Source of the DNA: Terriglobia bacterium
GTDB taxonomy: Bacteria; Acidobacteriota; Terriglobia; Bryobacterales; Bryobacteraceae
Assembly: GCA_025350105.1 (NCBI GenBank)
Contig: JANXYJ010000137.1
Coordinates: forward strand, 21,746-85,745
Length of the DNA stretch: 64,000 bases
Reading direction: 5' to 3'
Shown piece by piece: positions 42,952-52,700 of the stretch (within the stretch, counting starts at the first letter, position 1; each line of letters starts with the position of its first letter). The position numbers were made by a program, and so were the translations under genes. The notes under the pieces are model-generated. The model worked only from the letters and a program-made list of their open reading frames with translations. It made no database searches and was not told the origin of the DNA.

Positions 42952-44406
42952 TTAATAGCGCTCCGCCAGGCCCGCCAGCTCCACTGGATGCGGTTTATAT
43001 TCACCCGCTGTTTCGCCGCACATCCGCGGGCGCGGAAACAATTTGGTTGGATTCGAAAGGTTGAACGGATCAAAAGCGCAGCGCACACGCTGCATGGTTT
43101 CCAGATCGGGTTCGGCGTACATCTTGCTCATCATATGTTTTTTCTCGATACCCACGCCGTGTTCGCCGGTAATGGAGCCGCCTGCATCAATGCACAATTG
43201 CAGAATGTCTTCCGATAACTTTTCCGCCGCCTTCTCCTGGCCAGGAATGCTGGCATCATAGGGAACCAGCGGATGCAAATTTCCGTCCCCCGCATGAAAG
43301 ACGTTGGCCACGCGAAGGCCGGATTCAGCTGCCATGCGCGCGATTTCGTCCAGCACGCGCGGCAACGCGGTGCGTGGAATCACGCCGTCCTGCACCAGAT
43401 AATTCGGCGCAATTCGACCGATGGAGGCGAACGCCGCTTTGCGCCCCTTCCAAACCAGAGCGCGTTCGGTTTCGGTTTGTGCCACGCGTATTTCACCAGC
43501 GCCATTTTCGCGGCACGTTGCCGCCACCTGCGCCATCAGCGCGTCCACTTCCTCCACTGGCCCGTCCAGTTCCACCAACAACAATCCGCCGCACATGGGA
43601 TAGTTGGCGTGCACCGCCAGTTCCGCCGTTTCAATGGCCAGACGGTCCATCATCTCAATTGCCGCCGGCAACATACCGGCTGCGATAATCCCGCTGACCG
43701 CCGCGCCGGCTTCATTCGGAGTAGGAAACGCCGCCAGCAAGGTCTGAATGGCCTCCGGACGTTTCACGATGCGCAGCGTCACCTTGGTGACCACACCCAG
43801 CGTGCCTTCGGAGCCAACAAATACCCCCATCAAATCGTAACCGGGCGCATCCAAAGTTTTCGATCCAAAATGCACCAGCGTGCCATCCGGCAGCACCACT
43901 TCCAGCCCGAGTACGTGCGTGGTGGTGAAGCCGTATTTCAAACAATGCGCGCCGCCGGAGTTTTCGGCCACGTTGCCGCCAATGCTGCACACCGATTGCG
44001 AGGACGGATCGGGCGCGTAGAAAAATCCATCCGCCGAAACGCGGCCCGTAATATCCAGGTTGATGACGCCGGGCTCCACCACCATGCGGGCATTCGGTAG
44101 ATCCACTTCCAGAATGCGTTTCATCCGCGACAGGCCGATTACAATGCCGTTTGCCACCGGCAACGCTCCACCGCTAAGGCCGGTGCCCGAACCGCGCGCC
44201 ACAAACGGAATTTTTTCGCGATGGCAGATGCGCACAATCGCTTGCACTTCCTCGGCCGTTCGCGGCAGCAAAACGGCAAGCGGAGTGGCACGGAAGTTGG
44301 TCAGCCCATCGGCGTCGTAGGTGGTCAACTCAACCGGCGATGTAATGCAGCCCTGCGCATCGGTGGTGGAACGAAATTCTTCTACAAGACCAGGAGCCAG
44401 GGGCAT
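42952..44406 (-). CDS. glcD: Glycolate oxidase catalytic subunit
   Basis: 484 residues. FAD-binding PCMH domain with PFVARGSGTGLSGGALP, VEPGVINLDI and YAPDPSSQSVCSIGGNVAEN, and a C-terminal oxidase domain with VFHAGDGNLHPLV and the conserved ITGEHGVGIEKK. It is the first gene of glcDEF. No promoter with clear boxes is seen in the 89-base spacer shared with the divergent vapBC operon. Confidence 0.92.
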   Translation of the reverse strand: MPLAPGLVEEFRSTTDAQGCITSPVELTTYDADGLTNFRATPLAVLLPRTAEEVQAIVRICHREKIPFVARGSGTGLSGGALPVANGIVIGLSRMKRILEVDLPNARMVVEPGVINLDITGRVSADGFFYAPDPSSQSVCSIGGNVAENSGGAHCLKYGFTTTHVLGLEVVLPDGTLVHFGSKTLDAPGYDLMGVFVGSEGTLGVVTKVTLRIVKRPEAIQTLLAAFPTPNEAGAAVSGIIAAGMLPAAIEMMDRLAIETAELAVHANYPMCGGLLLVELDGPVEEVDALMAQVAATCRENGAGEIRVAQTETERALVWKGRKAAFASIGRIAPNYLVQDGVIPRTALPRVLDEIARMAAESGLRVANVFHAGDGNLHPLVPYDASIPGQEKAAEKLSEDILQLCIDAGGSITGEHGVGIEKKHMMSKMYAEPDLETMQRVRCAFDPFNLSNPTKLFPRPRMCGETAGEYKPHPVELAGLAERY

Positions 44407-44464
44407 GTATGGCCATTTTCGCAGATCTGTAACAAGGTTTTCGACCCCTTTTAGTGGGACGGCG

Positions 44465-44484
44465 ATATGGTCATCTGACCATAT
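44465..44484 (+). promoter_or_regulatory. Palindromic operator of the vapBC operon
   Basis: A perfect inverted repeat, ATATGGTCA (44465-44473), spacer TC, TGACCATAT (44476-44484), ends where the -10 box begins, 12 bases before the antitoxin ATG. It is placed as expected for an antitoxin or toxin-antitoxin complex to repress its own promoter. Confidence 0.75.
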
Positions 44485-44489
44485 ATACT
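44484..44489 (+). promoter_or_regulatory. -10 box of vapBC
   Basis: TATACT at 44484-44489, overlapping the last base of the operator and only six bases before ATG 44496. No ribosome binding site is present, so the mRNA is probably leaderless. No -35 hexamer is evident at 16-18 bases. Confidence 0.45.
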
Positions 44490-44495
44490 GGACTC

Positions 44496-44804
44496 ATGAA
44501 ACACAGCATCGTCAACGCCACCAATTTCAAGGCCACCTGCCTGGCGCTGCTGGATGAAATCGACCGCAACGGCGGGACGGTTACCATCACCAAACGCGGG
44601 CGGGCGGTTGCGACACTGGGCCAGGTGAAGAGGCCGAAGTGGAAAAGCACAAAAGGCAGCTGGGCGGGGAAGGTGAATATCGACATGGATATTGTCAATT
44701 TTCAAATGGATTGGGGGCCAATAGACGAGATTCTCAACCCGCCCACTCGCCGGCTTGCCGACACCAAGCGAATCAGCAAAAGACCAAAGCGAATCCCCGC
44801 ATGA
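44496..44804 (+). CDS. Type II antitoxin, Phd/YefM family
   Basis: 102 residues. The N-terminal MKHSIVNATNFKATCLALLDEI and GGTVTITKRGRAVATLG form the Phd/YefM DNA-binding fold. The C-terminal part (about 50-102) should wrap the toxin; it ends in a very basic KRISKRPKRIPA. It begins at ATG 44496 (an upstream in-frame ATG at 44454 would run across the operator). It overlaps the toxin gene by four bases (ATGA) and should repress the operon via the palindrome at 44465-44484. Confidence 0.85.
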   Translation: MKHSIVNATNFKATCLALLDEIDRNGGTVTITKRGRAVATLGQVKRPKWKSTKGSWAGKVNIDMDIVNFQMDWGPIDEILNPPTRRLADTKRISKRPKRIPA

Positions 44805-45205
44805 GCCCGCTTTTCCTATTAGATACGCATATTGTCATTCGCTATCTACTGGAACCGCGCAAGCTCTCGCACGAGCAAAATCGTGTACTGAACCAGGCGC
44901 AGCGCCGCCAGCAATTTGTGGCGTTCAGCGCCGTCACACTGCTTGAAATTGTCGCCATCCTTAGTAGCGGCCGCTTTCAAAAGGACGTCAGGATTGAGGA
45001 CCTGCTTTCGGACGTGCAAGCTGATGCGCTGTTTCAGATGCTTCCCGTTACCTACGAAATTGCCAACGAACTGGCCAGCCTGGGTCCGGTACTTCGCGGT
45101 CCCGCCGACCGCGCCATCGTCGCCACCGCGCGGGTTCACCGGTTGAAACTGCTCACCTCCGATCAACGCATCATCAATTCAAAGCTGGTGACCACCGTAA
45201 GTTGA
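44801..45205 (+). CDS. vapC: VapC-like PIN-domain toxin
   Basis: 134 residues. A PIN-fold ribonuclease: Asp8 in FLLDTHIVI, Glu in TLLEIVAI, Asp in GPADRAIVATARVH and Asp in LLTSDQRII make up the acidic metal site. In other systems VapC cleaves tRNA or rRNA to stop growth. It is coupled by ATGA to the antitoxin upstream. Eighteen bases separate its stop from lpxD. All active-site residues look intact, so the module should be functional. Confidence 0.88.
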   Translation: MSPLFLLDTHIVIRYLLEPRKLSHEQNRVLNQAQRRQQFVAFSAVTLLEIVAILSSGRFQKDVRIEDLLSDVQADALFQMLPVTYEIANELASLGPVLRGPADRAIVATARVHRLKLLTSDQRIINSKLVTTVS

Positions 45206-45223
45206 AAGGGCTACGCTGTAGAA

Positions 45224-46279
45224 ATGGCATCCGCAATAACATTGGGCGATCTGGCCGCGACGCTGGGCTGCACGCTGCACGGTGACGCAAACTTGGCCAT
45301 CACTGGCGTGGCGGGAATGGAGAAGGCCTCCGCCACTGAACTCACCTTTCTGGCTAATCCCAAGTACGCGCACAAGGTGAAGGACACCCGCGCCGCGGCA
45401 ATCCTGGTCGCCCAGTTGATCGACGGCATTCGAGCCGCGCAGTTGATCTCGATAAATCCGTACCTGGATCACGCCCGCGCGTTGGCATTGTTCTATCAGG
45501 CGCCGCGGCCTGCGATAGGCATTCATCCCACCGCTGCGATTGCACCCTCCGCTCACATCGATGAGAATGCGTCCATCGGCGCTTTCGCCGTAATTGGCGA
45601 CGACGTTGTGATTGGCCGCAATGCGGTTATTCATCCGCACGTTGTGATTTACGCTGGCGCGCAGATTGGTGACGATTTCTACGCGCATTCGCATTCCGTC
45701 GTGCGCGAGTTTTGCCGCATTGGCCATCGCGTGGTGCTGCAAAACAGCGTGATCGTCGGTGGAGATGGTTTCGGCTTTGCGAAGGATTCCGCCGGACATC
45801 ATAACAAGATCCCGCAAACCGGCGTGACCGTGATTGAGGACGATGTCGAGATTCAGACGCTGACTTCGGTGGACCGCGCCAGCATGGGCGAGACCCGCGT
45901 GAAACGCGGCGCGAAAATCGATAGCCTGGTGCAAATCGGCCATTCCTGCGTGGTGGGCGAAGACAATATTATTTGTGCGCAAACCGGTTTGGCCGGATCC
46001 AGCATTTTAGAGAAAAATGTTTTATTGGCCGGGCAAGTCGGCATCGCCGGGCATTTGACCATTCACGACAACGCCACGGTCTACGCGCAAAGCGGCGTGG
46101 GGCACGACGTTCCGGCCGGCACCGCTATCAGTGGATCACCCGCGTTTGATGCCCGTGAATGGCTGCGCGCCGCAACGGCATTCTCCCGCCTGCCGGAATT
46201 ATTGCGCACAATGCGACAATGGGAACGGCGCCTTGCCCATTTAGAAACACCGCTAGACAAAGCCAACTCCTCCCAATGA
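45224..46279 (+). CDS. lpxD: UDP-3-O-acylglucosamine N-acyltransferase
   Basis: 351 residues. Third step of lipid A synthesis. N-terminal uridine-binding domain (about 1-100, ending ALFYQAPRPAIGIHPTA), then a left-handed beta-helix of hexapeptide repeats (HIDENASIGAFAVIGDDV-type), with the catalytic His in SLVQIGHSCVVG, and a C-terminal helix pair. GFGFAKDSAGHHNKIPQTG is the family landmark before it. Its 3' end overlaps a LOG-family gene by four bases (ATGA). Confidence 0.95.
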   Translation: MASAITLGDLAATLGCTLHGDANLAITGVAGMEKASATELTFLANPKYAHKVKDTRAAAILVAQLIDGIRAAQLISINPYLDHARALALFYQAPRPAIGIHPTAAIAPSAHIDENASIGAFAVIGDDVVIGRNAVIHPHVVIYAGAQIGDDFYAHSHSVVREFCRIGHRVVLQNSVIVGGDGFGFAKDSAGHHNKIPQTGVTVIEDDVEIQTLTSVDRASMGETRVKRGAKIDSLVQIGHSCVVGEDNIICAQTGLAGSSILEKNVLLAGQVGIAGHLTIHDNATVYAQSGVGHDVPAGTAISGSPAFDAREWLRAATAFSRLPELLRTMRQWERRLAHLETPLDKANSSQ

Positions 46280-47067
46280 ACGAAAAACACGACGACGCCC
46301 ATTACGATAACGGCGGCCGCCTGCCACTGGCGTACCGCAATCTTGAATTCCTGGATACTCCCAGCGCGCGTTCGCTGCGCATATTAAGTGAGTATCTGTA
46401 TCCGCTTTCGCATTTCCGTAACGAAAAGATTCACGATACCGTGGTGTTTTTCGGCTCCGCGCGCTTGATGGAAATGGGCCCCCTGGGGCGCTACTATAAT
46501 GACGCCCGCGAACTTGCCCGCCGCCTAACGGTTTGGTCCAACGGTTTACAGGATACGCAACGGCGTTTTGTGGTGTGCAGCGGCGGCGGCCCTGGCATTA
46601 TGGAGGCCGCCAATCGGGGCGCCAGCGACGCCGGCGGTAAAACCGTTGGCCTGAATATCGGGTTGCCCTTTGAACAGCGCCCTAATCCGTTTATCACGCC
46701 GCAATTGAGTTTTGAATTTCATTATTTCTTTATGCGGAAATTCTGGTTTGCCTATTTGGCCAAAGCCCTGGTGGTATTTCCCGGCGGTTTCGGAACTCTG
46801 GATGAGTTGACGGAAATCCTCACCCTGGTGCAAACCCAGAAATTGATGAAGAAGATGGTGGTGATTCTCTACGGGACCACTTTCTGGAAGGAAATCATCA
46901 ATTTTGAAGCGCTGGTGCGACACGGAATGATCGCCGAAGAAGATATGAATCTGTTCCAGTTCGCCGATAGCGTCGACGACGCCTTCAAAATGCTGGAATC
47001 CGGACTCACCGAATACTATTTGGCGAGCGAAAAAGAACACCCGGGCATCGCTAAATCGCAAGTGTAA
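46276..47067 (+). CDS. LOG family protein (TIGR00730-type nucleotide phosphoribohydrolase)
   Basis: 263 residues from ATG 46276, coupled by ATGA to lpxD. Motifs: VVFFGSARL, CSGGGPGIMEAANRGA and FPGGFGTLDELTEILTLVQ, with Arg/Glu residues of the nucleotide monophosphate site. The family hydrolyses nucleoside 5'-monophosphates (cytokinin ribotides or pyrimidine/purine NMPs) releasing the base. N-terminal 60 residues are longer than the short LOG form at 55602. The role in an lpxD operon is not understood. It is convergent with the ABC-F gene, one base apart. Confidence 0.85.
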   Translation: MNEKHDDAHYDNGGRLPLAYRNLEFLDTPSARSLRILSEYLYPLSHFRNEKIHDTVVFFGSARLMEMGPLGRYYNDARELARRLTVWSNGLQDTQRRFVVCSGGGPGIMEAANRGASDAGGKTVGLNIGLPFEQRPNPFITPQLSFEFHYFFMRKFWFAYLAKALVVFPGGFGTLDELTEILTLVQTQKLMKKMVVILYGTTFWKEIINFEALVRHGMIAEEDMNLFQFADSVDDAFKMLESGLTEYYLASEKEHPGIAKSQV

Positions 47068-47068
47068 A

Positions 47069-48697
47069 TCACGATTTCTGAAGAGCGCCGCTCTTGTTTA
47101 AATACTCTTCGTAAGGACCCTTAAAGTCCTCCACCTTGCCGTGTTCAAAATGCCAGACACGGGTGGCCACTTCGTCGATCACGTCGTGATCGTGGGTGAC
47201 AATCAGTACCGTGCCTTCGTATTTTTGCAGCGCGATATTCAGCGCGTTAATACTTTCCAAATCCAGGTGATTGGTGGGTTCGTCCAGCACCAGCACGTTG
47301 GGCTTTTGCAGCATCAGTTTGCAGAAGATCAAGCGCGCGGCCTCGCCACCGGAAAGGGCTTGCGTCTTCTTCAAGGCATCGTCGCCGCTAAAAAGCATTT
47401 GCCCCATCAGTCCGCGCAGTTCTTCCTGCGAAGCCTGCTCATCGAACTGATGCAGCCAGTCGATGAAAGTAATATTGTCTTCGATGGAGTCCCGATGGTC
47501 TTGCGCGAAATATCCCACTGCCACTTCATGGCCCCATTCCACCGTGCCGGCGTCGATGGCAAATGCCTGATCGGCTTTCTCGATATAGCCGGGCGCATTG
47601 CGCACCAGCGACTTCAACATCGTCGTCTTACCGGCGCCATTGCGCCCGATCAACGCAATGCGTTCGCCGCGTGGAACACTGGCGGTGAAATCGCTGAAGA
47701 TCTTCGTCCCATCGTAGGCTTTCGTCAGACCCTTAATTTCCAGCGCATGGCGGCCTGACGGGCGCTTCATTTCAAAGCGAATAAACGGGCGTGCGATGTT
47801 CGAGCGCGCCAAATCGGACGTCGCCAGCCGCTCCACTTCTTTCTTGCGCGAGGTCACTTGCGACGACCGCGTGCCCGCCCCGAAACGCGCTATAAATTCC
47901 TTCAACTGCTCAATCTTCTTTTCACGCTGGGCATTCTGCGCCTCAATCCGCGAACGGATCTGCGTTTTCTGCAGCACCATGTCGTCGTAACCGCCGGTAT
48001 AGGTGATTACGGTTTGATAGTCGATATCGGCCGCATGCGTGCACACTTCGTTCAGGAAATGGCGATCGTGCGAAATCACAATCAGGCAGCCTTCATAGCG
48101 GATCAAATAGTCCTGCAGCCAATGAACCGAGTCCAAATCCAAATTATTCGTGGGTTCGTCCAGCAACAACAACGTCGGCTCGCCATACAGCGCCTGCGCC
48201 AACAGAACGCGCACTTTCTGGCCGCCCTGCAGTTCACTCATCTTGCGTTCGTGCAGCGATTCGGGAATGTCCAAGCCGTCCAGCAAAACCGCGGCGTCCG
48301 TCTCAGCGGTATAGCCGCCTTCATCACCAACAATACCCTCCAGTTCCCCCAACCGCATGCCGTCGTCATCGGTAAGTTGCGTGTGATCTTTCGCGTACAG
48401 CACTTCGCGTTCCTGCAGCGCGGCCCACAACGGAGCGTTGCCCATAATCACCGTATCCACCACCCGGAACTGATCGAAGGCAAACTGATCCTGCTTCAGC
48501 ACGCCCATCTTTTTGGGCCGGGTAACAGAGCCTTTGCTGGGTTCAATTTCCCCGGTGATGATCTTCATCAGCGTGGATTTACCCGCGCCATTGGGACCCG
48601 TCACCGCATAGCGGCGTCCAGGCAAAAACGTTGTCGTCACGTCGTCAAACAGGACGCGGGCGCCGTAGCGCATAGAAATGTTGTTCAGTGAAAGCAT
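47069..48697 (-). CDS. ABC-F family ATPase (YbiT-like)
   Basis: 542 residues with two ATPase domains and no membrane helices. Domain 1: Walker A GPNGAGKS at 34-41, signature LQGGQKVR, Walker B LLLLDEPTNNLD. Domain 2: GRNGAGKTT at about 354, signature LSGGEAARL, NVLVLDEPTNHLD. The linker (about 235-310) is charged and helical, with REKKIEQLKEFIARF, as in translation factors EttA, YbiT and Uup. It probably acts on the ribosomal E site. Antibiotic resistance cannot be inferred. Confidence 0.9.
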   Translation of the reverse strand: MLSLNNISMRYGARVLFDDVTTTFLPGRRYAVTGPNGAGKSTLMKIITGEIEPSKGSVTRPKKMGVLKQDQFAFDQFRVVDTVIMGNAPLWAALQEREVLYAKDHTQLTDDDGMRLGELEGIVGDEGGYTAETDAAVLLDGLDIPESLHERKMSELQGGQKVRVLLAQALYGEPTLLLLDEPTNNLDLDSVHWLQDYLIRYEGCLIVISHDRHFLNEVCTHAADIDYQTVITYTGGYDDMVLQKTQIRSRIEAQNAQREKKIEQLKEFIARFGAGTRSSQVTSRKKEVERLATSDLARSNIARPFIRFEMKRPSGRHALEIKGLTKAYDGTKIFSDFTASVPRGERIALIGRNGAGKTTMLKSLVRNAPGYIEKADQAFAIDAGTVEWGHEVAVGYFAQDHRDSIEDNITFIDWLHQFDEQASQEELRGLMGQMLFSGDDALKKTQALSGGEAARLIFCKLMLQKPNVLVLDEPTNHLDLESINALNIALQKYEGTVLIVTHDHDVIDEVATRVWHFEHGKVEDFKGPYEEYLNKSGALQKS

Positions 48698-48769
48698 TGC
48701 TGGGAAATTTGCTGCGGGGAACTAACTCCTTTAGTATAACCTGGACCACGGGCCACGCGGCTGTGAAAA

Positions 48770-49615
48770 TTACGCCGGTTTCGTCCCTTGCTTTTCGCGC
48801 AGCAAGTCCTCCACGTCACCCAGCTTTTCGCTCAGCAGATTCAGCTTGTGCGCCAGCCCTTGGATTTCCAACTCCGCGCGGCGGTTCACCGCGAAGTCCA
48901 GTTCGCTGCGCAGCCGGTCTTTTTGATCTTGCCGGTTCTGGCTCATCATAATCACCGGCGCTTGCACCGCCGCAATCATCGAAAGAAACAGATTCAACAA
49001 AATGAACGGATACGGGTCCCACGCGTTCTTATCCAGAAAGATGTTGATGGCGGTGTAAACAATCAGAATCATCGCAAACGTAATAATGAAGGACCACGAC
49101 CCGCCAAACCTCGCCACCTCGTCGGCAATGCGCTGGCCGAAAGTCGACTCCTCTTCAATCATGTCATTCGGATTGCGCATGGACCGGATCCGGACCAGTT
49201 CCTGCGCCGCGTGAATCTGCCGGCCCAGCATTGTAAGAATATCCAGGCCCGCATGCGGTTTGGTTTGCAGCAGAATGGTGATGTCGTTGCGGTCGATCTC
49301 AATGCAGCTGCAATCGTCGGTCGCCGTCGCGTCAGTCTGATGCGGCGTCTGGTCCAGCATGGAAGCGAAGCCAAAAAACTCGCCGGGAATCGGTTCGTTT
49401 ACCGTTACTTCCTGTTGGTCTTCGTCAATAGTGGTAACGCGGACTCCGCCCGATATCAGAATGTAGGCGCGGCCGCCGGGTTCGCCGCGTTTATAGATGC
49501 GCTGGCGTGCGTCAAAGTGTTTCAGATCTACTTGACCCGCCAGCACGCTGATCTCGTCGTCGTCCAAAAGACTGAACAGGGGAACTTCTCTCAAAATATT
49601 CGCCGCACATGCCAT
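48770..49615 (-). CDS. Cyclic nucleotide-binding domain fused to DUF1003
   Basis: 281 residues from ATG 49615, with a GAGG seven bases upstream; the frame starts at 49651 but without a site. The N-terminal CNB domain (about 10-120) has GGRAYILISGGVRV and GEFFGFASMLDQ, with the phosphate-binding cassette altered relative to CRP. After a helical linker come two DUF1003 membrane helices (WSFIITFAMILIVYTAINIF and YPFILLNLFLSMIAAVQAPVIMM), then a coiled tail. It could be a membrane protein whose state follows cAMP, cGMP or another ligand. It lies 170 bases after the 1181-aa protein gene on the same strand. Confidence 0.8.
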   Translation of the reverse strand: MACAANILREVPLFSLLDDDEISVLAGQVDLKHFDARQRIYKRGEPGGRAYILISGGVRVTTIDEDQQEVTVNEPIPGEFFGFASMLDQTPHQTDATATDDCSCIEIDRNDITILLQTKPHAGLDILTMLGRQIHAAQELVRIRSMRNPNDMIEEESTFGQRIADEVARFGGSWSFIITFAMILIVYTAINIFLDKNAWDPYPFILLNLFLSMIAAVQAPVIMMSQNRQDQKDRLRSELDFAVNRRAELEIQGLAHKLNLLSEKLGDVEDLLREKQGTKPA

Positions 49616-49742
49616 GAAGTAGCCTCGAGGAATTGTTTTTGCCGCCTTCATCCGAAGAAACGGCTATGACAATCCTACGATGGCCAGCGGCGAACGCCAA
49701 GAACAAACACCAGCTCTGTGTTTCAGTCGCGTGAACATTTTC

Positions 49743-49790
49743 GCGGCTTGGCGTTAGTGCGGCTTGGCGTTAGTGCAGCTTGGCGTTAGT
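49743..49790 (+). repeat. Three 16-bp tandem units at the end of the 1181-aa protein gene
   Basis: GCGGCTTGGCGTTAGT occurs at 49743 and 49759 and, with one change (GCAGCTT), at 49775. The last unit includes the stop codon and last codons of the minus-strand gene. The segment TCGCGGCTTGG resembles the middle of repeat family A (GTCGCGGCTTGG), so this may be a diverged tandem version of it. Confidence 0.8.
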
Positions 49791-52700
49791 GCAACTTATC
49801 GAGCACCGGGCCCAGCCACGAGAAGAGGAACTTCCCTGCCCCTGGAATGTTGGACGCGATCAGCGCCACCAGCGGCACCGCTCCCGCCTCGGCAAGCTTT
49901 AACCAGTAGCTCCAGTCACCCTTGGCTTTTCCATCATCGCTTTCGGTGATCCGCCGCAGCGTTTGGTTTTTGTCCATATGATGAAAAACCCAGACAATGG
50001 TCACGCCGATCACCGCGAACAGCGCTAGCGTAAGCGACGCAATCATGTGCGGCGATTGGAACGGGTAGGATTCAAGCGATGCCAGCACCAGCACAAAGCC
50101 CGTGGTCAAAAAGCCCAGTAGGTTGCGCAAATGCAGCATCACGTAGCGGATGAACGCCAGTACACGCAGCGCCACGAATTCACCCTTTAGTTGGCTGTCC
50201 ATATCCTCGCCCGCTGTCAGAAAGTCGGAGAGTTTAGGTGACTCCGCCGAACCCCGCTGCCAATGAATCCACTCCAGTTCCCCCGCCAAATCGTTGGCCA
50301 CGCGATTGCAAATTTGGCTGGCTTTCTTCTGCTCAAAGGCTTCGTTTTCCCCCGCCACCCTGCGCCTCAAAACGGCAGCGGTGGCTTGGTCCAAAGCAGC
50401 TAAGTCGCCTGATAGCGTCAGTTTCTTGCTGCCAATCGCGCGCAGGCAATCCACGCTACGGGTCAACAGGACGTGATTGCGTTTGCTCACGCTGCTCTGC
50501 CACATCGGCGACCAGGTGCGATCGGGCGGCAACGCGCTCAGCGCCAACCGGACCGGATGGAACTCAATTTCCTCCAGCAGCCGTTCCAGCATGCGCCAAA
50601 TCTCAAAAAATTGGGCCACGGCAAGAATAACCAACCCACACACCGTGCCCAACAAGCCTGAGTACAGCCACAAGAACGGCTCCGCTTCCAGCGTTCGCAG
50701 ATGGCTTAAGCTAATCCAGAACACCGCAGCGCCAACCGCCACCGCCCCCCAGCGCAACTCGGCAGCCGTACAACTCTTCCCCAGCGAGTTCTGGACAGCA
50801 GCGGCCGAGTCACGAAACAGGTCGGTGCCGTTTGCCGCAAACTGGGACCCGATCGTCGGCAAATCCTGGCTCCGTTCCTCCACCAGAATGCGCCGCTGCC
50901 AATGCACGCGCGCCCAGCATGCGAAAGCGGCAATCACAAATGCCAAGGGAAGATTGGGAGCCAGCCCACTGGACAAATTGACGCTCCGGTAGGCCAGAAA
51001 AAAGTCCTGATGCCGGCCATTGTGCGTCAACAGATAAACGCCCACCCATAGCAGCAACAGGAAACCCAGCACACCGGCGCCGGCGGTAAATTTGTCCTCT
51101 CGCATCGCCTGGGGCAACAATCTTCTCAGCGCGTAAACGAATGCAGCCAACCCAATCGCCACCGGCAGCACGTTCTCCCACTCGTCGATCAGCCCTAAGA
51201 GCCGCCAGTGCGGCCCGGTCAGGCACAAAAAAATACTCCCCACGGCCAGCACGCAAAGTAGAATATACGCCGCCCGCCGGTAGGGCACACCGCCCATATC
51301 CTGCCAGGCCTTGTCTATTTCCGCAGCGCTCGACACCTTTGTGCGGAAGTCGGCATATTTGCTGTCCCTTGAATGGGCCCCTCGCCACAACGCAAATGCC
51401 CCCCAGAATATCAGCAGCGCCACTGCCCACACCGAACCGGCGAAGACATGCGCTACCTGATCCATCACCGGTTCGGTTCTCTCGCCGGGGTTTACCGGCG
51501 GCAACTGGTCACGATCCTCGGGCTTCAGCATCAACTCGGAGGGCCGCGTAGCCAGCAGCTCGATCGGCCAATACCCGTTCCGGCCGGCAGCGGTTAGCCA
51601 TAGTGGGATGGACTTAGTGTTTTGCCGGCTGGTCGTCTCGCGAAAGGGAGAATCGTACTCCAGCAAGGGTTGTGAATAGTCAGTTTCGGTTTGCCCTTCC
51701 GGCTTTGGATCACGCAGCAACGCCAGCGCGGCGTTGTAAACTCCCTGCGAAAAACGGCTGGAAAAAATCCGCCACGCCTGTCCGCGATTGGTCCATTGCT
51801 GATTCTGTGCCATCAACGGATAGGTGGTGATTGCAAGCATGCCCGCCAGCGGCGTGCTCTCCGGTTCACGCACGAACATCAGGTCTGCGTCCAATTGAAA
51901 CACCCTTACATTGGGCGCGTTTGCCGCCAAAAAGCGTGACAGAAAATAGGCATCCAGTGGATCGGTGGCCACCACCCCGGCATACTGCACCTCGTTGCGC
52001 CGCAGCGCCACCGCCAGATTCATCAGCGTCGCTTCCTGCGCCAGCGGCGTATGTTCGTGCGAAAAACTGGGCACCGTATCGTGACCGGTATTGGAATCCT
52101 TCAGCGTCAGCGTCACGCCCTCCGGTGCGAAAGCCTTGTACTTGTCCGGCACCGGAGTGGCCAGGAAATCGTCGTGATAGGCGTTACGCAAGCGGGCGAT
52201 GTCGCGCGGGAACGTGAAATTAATCACCTCAACATTGGAGGCCTCGCCCCGGCAAGTCTCTTTCTGTGAAGCTCCCCTTAATTCGCTGATCTTCTGCCGT
52301 AGCTGCAAATGTTCCGTGGTGCCTTCCTTCAGCCGCCCCAACCGCCGTTCCGCCCCACGCAAGACTTCCGCGTCCAGTTCGTGGTTGCGAAGTTCGGCGC
52401 CTAACGCCGTATCGCCTTCGGATAAGACCGCCACCAGCGGATGCGCGCCGCCAATGCGATTCAGAAAAGCGCACATTGCATTGTCATCAGGATGCACCGC
52501 GCTGGCAAAACTGCTGTTTTTGCGCAGCCCGTTTTTGAAGTCGATCTCGGCATCGCCGCTGCTGGTGGATCCCGATATGATTTTGAAGACCGCCTGGCTG
52601 GCCGTCTTGCGCCTGGAGTTAGGATTGGTATCGGCAAATTGAATTGCCGAGCCCAGCGACGGCAGCGACCCGGAAAAACTGGGCCCCACAACCAGAATGG

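Noticed and set aside
43273..44100. 275-codon plus-strand frame antisense to glcD
   Set aside because: His/Arg/Gln-rich antisense shadow; glcD is clearly conserved.
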